Both the position numbers and the translations under genes were made by a program. This document shows, piece after piece, positions 8,711 to 17,218 of a DNA stretch of 55,621 nucleotides; the stretch's first letter is position 1; each line of letters begins with the position of its first letter. Under the pieces are notes generated by a model. The model had not been told where the DNA came from. It saw nothing but the letters and a program-made list of their open reading frames with translations, and did no database searches. Source of the DNA: Akkermansia sp. (GTDB lineage Bacteria; Verrucomicrobiota; Verrucomicrobiia; Verrucomicrobiales; Akkermansiaceae); assembly GCA_017435365.1 (NCBI GenBank), contig JAFSFD010000052.1, forward strand, positions 1 through 55,621, read 5' to 3'.

Positions 8711-9430
8711 ATGAGAAAGACACTTATTACCCTGATGGCTCTGGCCGGTGTGGCAATGGGCGCTGAATCAGTAGATTTGCTCGCCACATTTACTTCCAGC
8801 GATAAATCCAAAGACCAGACATGGGAGGACTATTCGGCCGAACTTCCCGAGGGACCGTTGACTCTGACATTTACAGGAATGACCATCACCGATGGTACAA
8901 AAAATGGTTCGTATTCAGAAGCGTCTCCGGGAAATCAATTTACCACATCCATCAGACCGAACGCTAACGTATGTCACGGGGGTAGCCCAGCATCGTACAC
9001 CCTGAACTTCACGGTGAGTAATGTCGGTGAAGAATTAATAGATATCAATGTAATCACGTTCCATACGTTCCTGTACAGCGCATCAGGAAACGGGCATGCC
9101 TACAATAATTTTGCTGAGACAGCGTTTAATTGCGAGCTTGCCTATGGTGCGGATTATGGCACAACATTCGAGAGCACGCATGAATGCCCAGCTGCTGTAC
9201 TGAGCACCACAAATGGAACCCTGGATGTTCAATTTTCACTTGGTGATAAGTTTGTATCACTTGGTGCAGGTGAGCAGTGCAATTTTGCGGTAACGTTTTC
9301 TAAAGAAAAAGGAAACGGGTCGTTCATTGGTTTGAGCGGCGCTACTTTTAATATAATCCCCGAGCCCGCCACGGCTACGCTGAGCCTGCTGGCTCTGGCC
9401 GGTCTGGCAGCACGTCGCCGCCGCAAGTAA
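8711..9430 (+). CDS. PEP-CTERM sorted secreted protein B
   Basis: 239 aa. The signal peptide MRKTLITLMALAGVAMG is almost that of protein A. A different exported domain follows, predicted beta-rich with cysteines at about positions 97, 143, 161 and 195 and no known catalytic motif. It ends with the same IPEPATATLSL tail, hydrophobic helix and AARRRRK end as protein A. The two genes are divergent. Identical ends with unrelated middles suggest duplication followed by replacement or fast divergence of the centre. Likely a surface or matrix protein handled by an exosortase encoded elsewhere. Confidence 0.85.
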   Translation: MRKTLITLMALAGVAMGAESVDLLATFTSSDKSKDQTWEDYSAELPEGPLTLTFTGMTITDGTKNGSYSEASPGNQFTTSIRPNANVCHGGSPASYTLNFTVSNVGEELIDINVITFHTFLYSASGNGHAYNNFAETAFNCELAYGADYGTTFESTHECPAAVLSTTNGTLDVQFSLGDKFVSLGAGEQCNFAVTFSKEKGNGSFIGLSGATFNIIPEPATATLSLLALAGLAARRRRK

Positions 9431-9469
9431 AGGCAGCGGAGGTCTGAACCTTTCGTAGATAATGAATCC

Positions 9470-9505
9470 ACCGGCACCGGGGCATGTTCCCGGTGCCGGT
9501 TCTGC
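9470..9505 (+). terminator. Terminator of PEP-CTERM gene B
   Basis: 12-bp perfect stem ACCGGCACCGGG (9470-9481) with CCCGGTGCCGGT (9489-9500), then TCTGCTG. Strong stem but a poor T run. Confidence 0.65.
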
Positions 9506-9562
9506 TGTGCCGGGTAGGGGGAGCGCCGCCACAACATGCCGCTTTCATGCCGCCGCATAAGG

Positions 9563-9709
9563 GATGGGAATTGGTGGGGGAACATTGTCGGAGCACGGGA
9601 CTTCAGTCCCGATTAAACGCACCGTGATTTCGGGACTTCCGTCTCCGAGCTTACGCTCTACGCCGTGACAGGAAAGTCCCGTGCTCCGATGGCGACAAAC
9701 ATCAATTCG
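9563..9709. repeat. MITE-like palindromic element, copy 3
   Basis: Same core as the other copies (GGGACTTCAGTCCC on the left arm). Here the right arm carries the extra stretch seen in the left arm of copy 2, inverted. Together copies 2 and 3 bracket the PEP-CTERM gene pair. Confidence 0.8.
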
Positions 9710-9739
9710 TCCTCTCCATTCCCGCCGGTGTAATAAAGC

Positions 9740-9768
9740 TTGTTAGCAGGGGGAAAGTGTGCTACCCT
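9740..9768 (+). promoter_or_regulatory. Candidate promoter of the glycoside hydrolase gene
   Basis: TTGTTA, 17-bp spacer, TACCCT (9763-9768), preceded by TGC as in an extended -10. If real, transcription starts near 9775, which rules out the earlier in-frame start at 9757 and leaves ATG 9784. Confidence 0.45.
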
Positions 9769-9783
9769 GAGCGCGCGAACCCA

Positions 9784-11721
9784 ATGGGCAATTTTATGAT
9801 TATTCAGAACGAATTCATCAGCATCGAAATCGAGGCGGCGGGCCGCCGCCTGGCGAGTGTCCTGGTGCAGGATAAAGTCAACGGCCGCAGCTATGACCTG
9901 GGCAAGGATATCTTCTGCATCCAGCTGCAGGAGGCCAAGACCGACGAGGCCTGCTCCCGGAAGGAATACACCGATGTGTGCCTGCCGCTGACGGCGCAGG
10001 ACCTGATGTGCGGGACGCTGAGCCTGGAGGAGCTCCCCGCGGATGCCACCGCCCGCCGCCTGGTGGAGCGGCGCGCCGGCCAGCGCGTGGCCGTGCCCTT
10101 TGCCGTGACCACGGATGGCTACCAGCTCACCTGGTGGGCAGAGCTGCGCGAGGGGCAGCCCTACTTCCGCTGCGGGCTTCACATCAACCCCATGCAATTT
10201 GCCATGCCTGCCCGCAAGCTCACCCTGCTGAACGTGGTGGCCCCGGAGGCCCGCGTGGAAGGCAGCGTGAAGGGCGCCCCCATCGTGGCGGCGGGCAACC
10301 GCCTGTTTGCCGGGGTGGAAAGCCCGCTCTGCAAGAGCGAGGTGACCGCCGGGGGCTTTGCCTGCTCGCTGGAGCGCACCACCCACCTGCCCAACCGCAC
10401 GGTGAGCACCATCTCTGCCGTGATGGGCTTCTGCCAGCCCGGGCAGCTGCGCCGCACCTTCCAGCTCGCCTACCTGAACGAGGAACGCGCCCGGCCCTAT
10501 TTCCCCCTGCTCAACTACAACACCTGGTACGATATCGGCTACTTCACCCCCTACTCCGAAAAGGACGCCATGGACACCGTGCGCCTCTTCGGCGAGGAAC
10601 TCGTCGCCAAGCGCGGCGCGGTGATGGATTCCTTCCTCTTCGACGATGGCTGGGACAACACCGAAACCCTCTGGCAGTTCCATGACGAGCTGCCCAACGA
10701 GTTCCGCGAGGTGCGCAAGCTGGCCGAAAGCTTCGGCGCCCAGCCCGGCGTGTGGTTCTCCCCCTGGGGGGGCTATGGCCAGCCCAAGCTCAACCGCCTG
10801 GCCGCCGCCGGCGATACCTACGAGACCAACGAGCGCGGCTTTGCCCTCTCCGGCCCGCGGTACTACGAGCTCTTCCGCGATATGTGCCTGCACATGATCC
10901 GCGAGAACGGCGTGAACCACTTCAAGCTGGACGGCTGCTCCGGCATGGCCGACCCCGCCCCCGGCTCCCGCTTCGGCTCCGATTTCGAGGCCGCCATCTC
11001 CCTCATCAATGAGCTCCGCACCGAGCGCCCGGATATCTACATCAACCTCACCACCGGCACCTGGGCCAGCCCGTTCTGGTTCAGCATTGCAGACTCCGTG
11101 TGGCGCGGCAACTGGGACCACGATTTCTGCGGCGAAGGCACCGCCCGCCAGCAGTGGATCACCTTCCGCGATGCCATGATCTACGCCCACAACGTGAAAA
11201 TCTCCCCGCTCTGCCCCATCAACTCCCTCATGACCCACGGCGTCATCTACAACAAGGGAGCACGCGGGCTCACCACCACCGAGGGCAACGACCTGGCCGA
11301 TGAAATCTGGAGCGGCCTGGGGCTCGGCACCCAGATGCAGGAGCTCTACATCACCCCAGCCATGATGCAGCCGCACGAGTGGGACACCCTGGCCGCAGCC
11401 GCCAAATGGACCCGCGCCAACGCCGCCACCATGGTGGACAGCCACTGGGTGGGCGGCGACCCCGCCGCGCTGGAGTGCTACGGCTTCGCCTCCTGGAGCC
11501 CGGCAAAGGGCATCCTGGTGCTGCGCAACCCCTCCGCCCGCGAGCAGGAGTTCAGCTTCGACCCCGCCGCCGTGTGGGAGCTGCCCCTCGGCGCCCCCCT
11601 GCGCTACACCCTGGGCTCCCCCAAGGGCGACACCCTGCCCCCCACCGCCGAGGCCGGCAAGCCCACCACCCTGCGCCTGGCCCCCTTCCAGGTGCTCGTT
11701 ATCGATGCCGCTCCCTTCTGA
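9784..11721 (+). CDS. Clan GH-D glycoside hydrolase (alpha-galactosidase-like)
   Basis: About 645 aa with no obvious signal peptide. The N-terminal part is a beta-sandwich-like domain and the middle a TIM barrel. Seen: YNTWYDIGY, FLFDDGW near residue 285, and HFKLDG near 380, where the aspartate fits the clan GH-D nucleophile position. Further on are conserved Trp/Asp segments (VWRGNWDHDF) and a C-terminal sandwich domain. Families GH27/GH36 and relatives remove alpha-linked galactose or N-acetylgalactosamine, which would suit a mucin or glycan degrader. The exact family and substrate cannot be fixed by eye. Start chosen from promoter position; ATG 9796 is also possible. Confidence 0.8.
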   Translation: MGNFMIIQNEFISIEIEAAGRRLASVLVQDKVNGRSYDLGKDIFCIQLQEAKTDEACSRKEYTDVCLPLTAQDLMCGTLSLEELPADATARRLVERRAGQRVAVPFAVTTDGYQLTWWAELREGQPYFRCGLHINPMQFAMPARKLTLLNVVAPEARVEGSVKGAPIVAAGNRLFAGVESPLCKSEVTAGGFACSLERTTHLPNRTVSTISAVMGFCQPGQLRRTFQLAYLNEERARPYFPLLNYNTWYDIGYFTPYSEKDAMDTVRLFGEELVAKRGAVMDSFLFDDGWDNTETLWQFHDELPNEFREVRKLAESFGAQPGVWFSPWGGYGQPKLNRLAAAGDTYETNERGFALSGPRYYELFRDMCLHMIRENGVNHFKLDGCSGMADPAPGSRFGSDFEAAISLINELRTERPDIYINLTTGTWASPFWFSIADSVWRGNWDHDFCGEGTARQQWITFRDAMIYAHNVKISPLCPINSLMTHGVIYNKGARGLTTTEGNDLADEIWSGLGLGTQMQELYITPAMMQPHEWDTLAAAAKWTRANAATMVDSHWVGGDPAALECYGFASWSPAKGILVLRNPSAREQEFSFDPAAVWELPLGAPLRYTLGSPKGDTLPPTAEAGKPTTLRLAPFQVLVIDAAPF

Positions 11722-11784
11722 TGGGGAGCGACCCCTTAAGCAGCCGCAAGGCCGCCCTATCCATACCTCATTCCGGATTTTCCC

Positions 11785-12906
11785 ATGTGCTCATATATCG
11801 TTCTGATTTTTTTCGTTCTTTTTGCACTATCGTTTCGAAAAATAAGGCCGACTGTCACCCCGGATGGTGAATATATCAGCCATGACCGAACGCGAGCGTA
11901 CAATGCTTTTGCCATGCTCCTCATCATATTGGGGCACGCCTGCATACACCTCCCCGGCCTTGCAGAAGCAAATGAGACATACGACTCTCTCTACGGGGGA
12001 GTTTTCCGCATCTGGGCCGTTGGGGCATTCTTCTTTTTCTCCGGCTACGGCATCATGGAGTCCATCCGGAAGTCGGGCAGGGCCTACGTCAGGAAATTGA
12101 TGTGCAAACGATTCCCGCACGTGCTCTTTGTCCTGTTGGCTCTCAATCTGATTCCGGGGATAATAAGCCTCAGCCTGTACCAAAATACCACCGAGCAGCT
12201 CTTATCCCGATTGAGCCTGACCTTAGGTTTCACAGTAGGTGGGCCTTGGTTTATCCATGTAACCTTGCTCCTATACATTCTGACCTGGGCAACGTTCACC
12301 CTTTTCGGAACAAGCAATGGCAAACGAGCCGCCTGCGCTCTGTTTGTGATTACTTTCTTGGTCAGCTTCCTCCTGTCACCCATTCGCCCCTGGTTCTGGC
12401 TGGATACGATTCTCTGTTTTCCGCTGGGCATGTTGCTCTCCACCAACAGAGCAGCCTTTGAGCAAATTCTGCAAAAATGCCCCATCCCTCATTTTATCCC
12501 GGGGAGCCTGCTCATTCTCATCGGCGCCTGGTGCTCTGGTCATTACTGGGATTTTGCAAACAAAATCAACTTTTATCTTGGCACATCGGGCTTCTATGCA
12601 GATTTCATCAAAAACACATGCGGCAACATCAGCGTCCTGCCCTTGATAATTGGTGGAATCTTATGCCTGGGCTGCATAGAGCTGAAAAAGCCGAATCGTT
12701 TTCTCCTGTGGTTCGGCGGACCGGCTGTAATCTACCTTTACCTGTTACATTTCTTCCCGATTCAGGGAATCACAAACACAGGACTTGCCCATGAACAGCC
12801 AGGTGCAGCCACCATCATTATCGTCATCAATTCAATTATCCTGGCCTTTATTGCTCAATCTTCTGTTACTTGCCTTTTCAAACTGCTCCCACACAAAAGC
12901 GCATAA
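11785..12906 (+). CDS. Acyltransferase family 3 membrane protein
   Basis: 373 aa with about ten hydrophobic segments. The family signature is a histidine in an early helix (AMLLIILGHACIH, about residue 52), followed by AVGAFFFFSGYGI and a basic cytoplasmic loop. Acyltransferase-3 proteins (OafA/WecH-like) move acetyl or other acyl groups onto surface sugars in the inner membrane. The substrate is unknown. Local base composition is lower in GC than the glycoside hydrolase gene upstream, and a second member of the same family lies at 28486. No clear promoter was identified. Confidence 0.8.
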   Translation: MCSYIVLIFFVLFALSFRKIRPTVTPDGEYISHDRTRAYNAFAMLLIILGHACIHLPGLAEANETYDSLYGGVFRIWAVGAFFFFSGYGIMESIRKSGRAYVRKLMCKRFPHVLFVLLALNLIPGIISLSLYQNTTEQLLSRLSLTLGFTVGGPWFIHVTLLLYILTWATFTLFGTSNGKRAACALFVITFLVSFLLSPIRPWFWLDTILCFPLGMLLSTNRAAFEQILQKCPIPHFIPGSLLILIGAWCSGHYWDFANKINFYLGTSGFYADFIKNTCGNISVLPLIIGGILCLGCIELKKPNRFLLWFGGPAVIYLYLLHFFPIQGITNTGLAHEQPGAATIIIVINSIILAFIAQSSVTCLFKLLPHKSA

Positions 12907-13045
12907 TTCTGGTTCATTCCACTCCCACCCACAAGTACGGCAACCTGCTCCCCGCCTGACAGGCGGGGATATCGTTTCCCTGTAATGCAAACTCTCTTAC
13001 TTCCCCATTCATCGGGAAAAGCTCATCCCCAAAACATTTATTCTA
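12907..13045. repeat. GATATCGT hairpin repeat, outlying copy
   Basis: CCCCGCC-TGACA-GGCGGGG followed by ATATCGTTTCCCT (12950-12981) and a sequence ending TCGGGAAAAG. The same sequence recurs after the array at 13206-13376. Confidence 0.65.
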
Positions 13046-13050
13046 ACCCC

Positions 13051-13079
13051 TTGCCTAGCTGGCGAACCTGCGGCAGAAT
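13051..13079 (+). promoter_or_regulatory. Promoter of the small lipoprotein
   Basis: TTGCCT, 17-bp spacer, CAGAAT (13074-13079), 9 nt before ATG 13089. Confidence 0.6.
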
Positions 13080-13088
13080 AGCTGCGTT

Positions 13089-13208
13089 ATGACTACTCTG
13101 CGCCTCCTCATCATCGCCGCCGCCGTGCTCGGGCTCTCCGCCTGCAGCTTCGATGCCAGCATCTCCACCCCTCACCTTTCCCAGAAAACCAATAATCCCG
13201 GACGTTAA
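13089..13208 (+). CDS. Tiny lipoprotein
   Basis: 39 aa, MTTLRLLIIAAAVLGLSAC followed by a 20-residue polar tail. It has a textbook lipoprotein signal: a short basic start, a hydrophobic core and the lipobox LSAC with Cys at residue 19. The mature product would be a lipid-anchored peptide of about 21 residues, comparable in size to entericidin-like peptides, though no homology can be claimed. A well-placed promoter supports it as a real gene. The stop codon lies at the edge of the GATATC hairpin array, so the array may have replaced a longer C-terminus. Confidence 0.65.
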   Translation: MTTLRLLIIAAAVLGLSACSFDASISTPHLSQKTNNPGR

Positions 13209-13376
13209 CGTCCACGCGCAGCGTGGATATCGTCTTGCCGCAGGCAAGATATCGTCCGCCACAGGCGGATATCGTCCCCGCCCATATGGTCCACGCGCAG
13301 CGTGGATATCGTCTTGCGCAGCAAGATATCGTCCGCCACAGGCGGATATCGTCCCCGCCCCCCAGGGCGGGGATAT
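13206..13376. repeat. Array of eight hairpins joined by ATATCGT
   Basis: Hairpins CCACGC-GCA-GCGTGG, CTTGCC-GCA-GGCAAG, CCGCC-ACA-GGCGG and a CCCCGCC unit occur in order. The set then repeats once, with CTTGC-GCA-GCAAG shortened. Every joint reads ATATCGT or GATATCGTC. Stems vary and the linker is constant, the same design as the array at 11-141. Confidence 0.8.
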
Positions 13377-13403
13377 CGTTTCCCTATGAAGCAAAACTTT
13401 TTA

Positions 13404-13531
13404 TCTTCCCAATGATTGGGAAAAGACCAGCCACCGCCCATCGGATAACGATATCCTCGCTTCGCTCGGACGATATCTTGCCTGCGGCAAGACGATATCC
13501 CTGCGGGACGATATCCTCGCTTCGCTCGGAC
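13404..13531. repeat. Left direct repeat bracketing the RhuM gene
   Basis: Starts CTTCCCAATGATTGGGAAAA, passes through CAGCCACCGCCC and CGGATAACGATATCC, then hairpins CTTGCC-TGC-GGCAAG and CCC-TGC-GGG with GACGATATC linkers. It matches 14647-14776 with few differences. Its hairpin part runs opposite to the array at 13206-13376. Confidence 0.8.
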
Positions 13532-13591
13532 AGTATGGGCCGGAGAGAGCATTTCCCTGTAAAGCAAGCCGGAGATGGACGAACAATTAGC

Positions 13592-13620
13592 TTGTACAGA
13601 AGGCGCCCTTCTCATAGAAT
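13592..13620 (+). promoter_or_regulatory. Promoter of the RhuM-family gene
   Basis: TTGTAC, 17-bp spacer, TAGAAT, then 7 nt to GTG 13628. Confidence 0.65.
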
Positions 13621-13627
13621 AGGTGGC

Positions 13628-14632
13628 GTGAATGATTCCCCCAAAGGTAACGTGTTGCTGTATACCACCGGAGACGGGCTTCCCGGCATTGAAGTGACGC
13701 TGGTGAACGACACGGTGTGGCTCACGGCAGACCAGATGGCCACGCTCTTCCAGCGAAATAAATCCACCATTTCGCGACACATCAGAAACGTATTTGAATC
13801 GGGAGAATTGGAAGAATCCTCAACTGTTGCATTTTTTGCAACAGTTCAGCTCGAAGGAGACCGCTCGGTAGAACGCACACTGTGCTATTACAACCTGGAT
13901 GTCATCATCAGCGTAGGGTATCGTGTCAAATCGCACCGTGGTGTCCAATTCCGCATCTGGGCCACCCGGATTCTGAAGGAATATCTCACTAAAGGCTTTG
14001 CGCTCAATGATGATTTATTGAAACAAGCGGGCGGCGGCAATTACTTCGACGAGCTTCTGGCGCGGATCCGGGATATCCGCTCATCTGAAAAAGCCTTCTA
14101 CCGGAAGATTCTGGAAATATACGCCCTGAGCATTGATTACGATCCCTCTACTGAAGCCACGCAACGCTTTTTCAAAACAGTGCAAAATAAAATGCACTAC
14201 TCCGCACACGGCCATACTGCTGCGGAAATCATCTACACACGAGCAGATGCGGAAAAAGATTTCATGGGGCTCACCAGCTGGGTCGGTCGTTTCCCCCAGA
14301 AGAAGGACACCACCTTTGCCAAAAATTACCTTTCGTCGGATGAGCTGGACACGCTGAACCGGATTGTGAGCCTTTATCTGGATTTTGCGGAACTCCAGGC
14401 AAAAAGCCACATTCCCATGTATATGGCCGACTGGATAAAGAAACTGGATGATTTCCTGAAATTATCAGGCAAGGAGCTACTCACGCACGCAGGGGCCGTC
14501 TCCGCCGAAATTGCCCGGGAAAAAGCTCATGCGGAGTACGACAAATTCAAAGAGAGAACCCAGCTGCAACTCTCACCCGTTGAAATTCATTTTCTGGAAT
14601 CGTTCGACGCAGCCAGAAAACGGCTGCAATAG
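13628..14632 (+). CDS. RhuM-family protein
   Basis: 334 aa, the usual length for RhuM (PF13310-type) proteins. Seen: the N-terminal strand pattern LYTTGDGLPGIEV, a winged-helix-like segment VWLTADQMATLFQRNKSTI with RHIRNVFESGEL after it, YNLDVIISVGYRVKSHRGVQFRIWAT, and a C-terminal helical domain. RhuM proteins sit in pathogenicity and defence islands and their activity is unsettled. The GTG start is chosen because the promoter's -10 ends 7 nt before it. The open frame continues upstream through repeat DNA and the promoter, so that part is not coding. Direct repeats flank the gene, so it looks like a movable cassette. Confidence 0.8.
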   Translation: MNDSPKGNVLLYTTGDGLPGIEVTLVNDTVWLTADQMATLFQRNKSTISRHIRNVFESGELEESSTVAFFATVQLEGDRSVERTLCYYNLDVIISVGYRVKSHRGVQFRIWATRILKEYLTKGFALNDDLLKQAGGGNYFDELLARIRDIRSSEKAFYRKILEIYALSIDYDPSTEATQRFFKTVQNKMHYSAHGHTAAEIIYTRADAEKDFMGLTSWVGRFPQKKDTTFAKNYLSSDELDTLNRIVSLYLDFAELQAKSHIPMYMADWIKKLDDFLKLSGKELLTHAGAVSAEIAREKAHAEYDKFKERTQLQLSPVEIHFLESFDAARKRLQ

Positions 14633-14646
14633 GGCAACACGCCTCC

Positions 14647-14776
14647 TCTTCCCGATGATGGGGAAAAAACTGGCCACCGCCCCTCGGATAACGATATCCT
14701 CGCTGCGCTCGGACGATATCTTGCCTTGCGGCAAGATGATATCCCTGCGGGACGATATCCTCGCTTCGCTCGGACC
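14647..14776. repeat. Right direct repeat bracketing the RhuM gene
   Basis: Counterpart of 13404-13531 in the same orientation: CTTCCCGATGATGGGGAAAA, CTGGCCACCGCCC, GGATAACGATATCC and the CTTGCC/GGCAAG and CCC/GGG hairpins. It ends directly at the stop codon of the next gene (14777). Confidence 0.8.
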
Positions 14777-16927
14777 TCACCGGCGACGGCGGAACACCAG
14801 GGGCACCAACGCCGCAAGGCAAAGCACCCCGGTGGCAGGCTCCGGCACCGGCGGGGTACGGTAAACCAGGCGGGTGTAATCATTTTGCCACACCAGGTCG
14901 GCAAAGGTCACATCGCCGGTCAGATGCACGCGCTCCTCATTCCAGGCTGATTCAGAATAAGCAAACTCTTCCTCCAGCTCCAGCAGGATGTACTCCGTAT
15001 CGGCTGCAAGCACCCCGTTGACCTCCACATCCAGGGTGTAATATTTATTGATGTTCAGGAACCCATCCAGCATCAGCACCGCGACAGATGCGTTGTACCC
15101 GTTCAGCGTGAGCGCCAGGGTGCTTCCCTCTGCCAGCTCCACGCTACCAGTCAGGGTGTTCTCCTTACCCTCAGCCGCCAGAATGGCCGCGGATGAAGTG
15201 AGGCTCAAGGCTGTGACATCCAGTCTGCTCCCCTGATTGAGGAGCAGCGTGCCGTTATTCAGCACTGTTTTACCGAGAATGGTGGCCGAGGCGCTCATGA
15301 ACTCGATGGTGCCCGCCTGGGCCGCGCCCTCAAAATCGGCATTGAACTCCGCGCTTCCTTCTGCATAGAGCGAATCGGTAAAACAAATCGTGTTACCTTC
15401 TGCGGCCGAAAGTTGCAGAGCCGAAGACGCCCCGGCCAGATACACGGCATGCTCGCCCTTGTTGCCATCGAAAATCACACGCTCATTATTCCGGATACTC
15501 AGGGTCCCCTGCGTATAAATGGCGCTGCCTTCAACCGCTGCATTATCGACAAAGGCCACGGTTTTATTGCCGCTGATATCAATGGCAGAGCCGGCCGCCC
15601 CCCAGATGGCACCGCCTGCCGCGGCGGCGGTGCCATCCTCCTGAGTGGCGGAAGCGACGGCCTCATTGCAGGAGAAAGAAACAGCCCCCTCATTTCCGCG
15701 GATGCTGAGCTGGCTGCCGCTGCCCAGATACACCGCACCGCCCTGCGCCAGCGCATCATCATTCAGGGTGCCATCTATCGCCGCAGCCGTGGCGGCATTC
15801 CCGGTGAAAAGCACATCGCCGCCGTTGTTCTCCAGGGCCAGTGTTGCACCATCTGCCAAGTAGATGGCACCGCCCTTGGCCGTATTGGCCACCGAAACAC
15901 CGCCATCGGTGAAGCTCACACCTCCCTCGTTACCGCTCAGGGCGTTGTTGCCGGTCAGATACAGCGCACCGCCGTATCCATAGCCCTCGTCGTGATGCAC
16001 AGCAGTCTGGTAGATGCCGACCTTGTGGAAGGACACACCGTCATAATTGCTGCTGATGCTCAGATCGCGGGTGTAAATGGCACCACCGTAGGCATAGAAA
16101 TAACACTGCGATGAATTCGCATACTTCGCGCTGCGGTCCAGCTCAATGCGCACATTCTCAAAACGCACATCGCCGCCCATGCTGCGGCCATTGCGGTCAA
16201 TCTCCACATTCCACTCCGGGTCGGCATAAATGGCACCGCCCATCAGGGTAATGCCACAGTTCACATCCCCCATCGAGCTGCCATCGTAACAGATATTGCT
16301 GAAACTCACCGCGCCATCGTTATCGTGGATATACACCCCGCCGGATTCGCCGGTCGTGAGCCCGGAAACGCTGCGGAACACGCCGCCATAACCACTGCTG
16401 GAAAGCGTATCGCTCGCAGCAGCCACGGTCGGCTCGGCCGAAAGCGGCTGGAACGGCGTAAAAGTGCCGTCCGTATCGGAGGTGACATTGTGAATCCCGC
16501 TGAAACTCAGGTTCCCCAGCTTGCAGAACTCCGCCCGGCCATTGCGCACCACCTTGCCCACCGTCGCCCCCTCTGCCGGGGCAAAAGCCAGATTCCAGAT
16601 GATTCCACTTATCAACGGTTTGAACACATAATTGCTCAGGTTGAAAAGCTGCGAGTCCCCCCAGCATGGGCCATCATGCACCGTTCCGGTGAACACCGGC
16701 TCCCTGTCTGTCACCGTCACATCCCCCTTCAGCAACACGGTGATATTGTGCTTCGAGTCCACCGCATCCACCAAATCCTGAGCCGTTGAAACCTCCACCG
16801 TCTTTTCACCATAGCCCAGGATTCCCTCCACGGACTCATCCCCCACCTCCTGCGCCCAGAGCGTTCCCGCCATGAAAAACGCCTGGGCACCGCACATACC
16901 CCAGGAAACTGGTTTCAGCATGTTCAT
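14777..16927 (-). CDS. Large PEP-CTERM protein with polymorphic-repeat beta-helix
   Basis: 716 aa. A signal peptide ends near TLWAQ. About residues 150-500 contain many GGAIY/GGAVY turns paired with VSFxxN/VxFxGN segments (for example KGGAIYLADG, QGGAVYLGSG), the pattern of chlamydial-type polymorphic membrane protein repeats that fold as a right-handed beta-helix. A strand-rich linker follows, then a sorting tail with VPEPATG, a hydrophobic helix and a final RRRR. Likely a surface adhesin or matrix protein processed by exosortase. It has no C-terminal autotransporter barrel. Start: TTGACT-N17-TAAATT ends 6 nt before the ATG. Confidence 0.85.
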   Translation of the reverse strand: MNMLKPVSWGMCGAQAFFMAGTLWAQEVGDESVEGILGYGEKTVEVSTAQDLVDAVDSKHNITVLLKGDVTVTDREPVFTGTVHDGPCWGDSQLFNLSNYVFKPLISGIIWNLAFAPAEGATVGKVVRNGRAEFCKLGNLSFSGIHNVTSDTDGTFTPFQPLSAEPTVAAASDTLSSSGYGGVFRSVSGLTTGESGGVYIHDNDGAVSFSNICYDGSSMGDVNCGITLMGGAIYADPEWNVEIDRNGRSMGGDVRFENVRIELDRSAKYANSSQCYFYAYGGAIYTRDLSISSNYDGVSFHKVGIYQTAVHHDEGYGYGGALYLTGNNALSGNEGGVSFTDGGVSVANTAKGGAIYLADGATLALENNGGDVLFTGNAATAAAIDGTLNDDALAQGGAVYLGSGSQLSIRGNEGAVSFSCNEAVASATQEDGTAAAAGGAIWGAAGSAIDISGNKTVAFVDNAAVEGSAIYTQGTLSIRNNERVIFDGNKGEHAVYLAGASSALQLSAAEGNTICFTDSLYAEGSAEFNADFEGAAQAGTIEFMSASATILGKTVLNNGTLLLNQGSRLDVTALSLTSSAAILAAEGKENTLTGSVELAEGSTLALTLNGYNASVAVLMLDGFLNINKYYTLDVEVNGVLAADTEYILLELEEEFAYSESAWNEERVHLTGDVTFADLVWQNDYTRLVYRTPPVPEPATGVLCLAALVPLVFRRRR

Positions 16928-16933
16928 AGCCCG

Positions 16934-16962
16934 AATTTAATCCACACCACCCCGCTAGTCAA
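16934..16962 (-). promoter_or_regulatory. Promoter of the large PEP-CTERM gene
   Basis: TTGACT (16962-16957), 17-bp spacer, TAAATT (16939-16934), 6 nt to ATG 16927. Confidence 0.65.
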
Positions 16963-17048
16963 TACCGATTTCCGCAATTTTCGGTCATGCCCCCCCCCGC
17001 AAAAGCCCCCGCAGTCGGGTCCAATAGTCAATCGGGGGACTTCTGATA

Positions 17049-17199
17049 ACTCAAAACTAATCAACAAATGGGAATTTGTCGGGGAACTCTGTCGGGGCAC
17101 GGGACTTCAGTCCCGATTGGAAGCACCGTTATTTCGGGACTGAAGTCCCGTCCCCCGACAACGACAAACATCAATTTGATGGACTTTTTAGAAGTTCCC
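17049..17199. repeat. MITE-like palindromic element, copy 4
   Basis: Full core (GGGACTTCAGTCCC and GGGACTGAAGTCCC) and a right end ACTTTTTAGAAGTTCCC related to the terminal repeat. The left end is degenerate (CTCAAAACTAATCAAC). Confidence 0.8.
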
Positions 17200-17218
17200 A
17201 ATCGTCACTCGTCAAGAG

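Larger units (their letters stand above)
7388..9525. repeat. Large imperfect inverted repeat made of two PEP-CTERM gene loci
   Basis: The minus-strand locus (7388-8285) and the plus-strand locus (8580-9525) mirror each other in leader, signal peptide, sorting tail and 3' untranslated region, while the middles of the two genes differ. The 294 bp between the leaders (8286-8579) carries only a weak GGGGGAT/ATCCCCC hairpin and no gene. Confidence 0.8.

Noticed and set aside
9658..11445. 595-codon open frame opposite the glycoside hydrolase gene
   Set aside because: Same cause: antisense of a GC-rich gene, no recognisable protein features, and it starts inside a repeat element.
13206..13376. CRISPR array or EcoRV-type site cluster
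   Set aside because: The variable parts are hairpins of uneven length and the joint is about 7-8 bp. GATATC arises from the linker; no restriction-modification genes are nearby.
13223..13627. N-terminal extension of the RhuM protein
   Set aside because: It is translated hairpin repeat DNA and includes the promoter of the gene.
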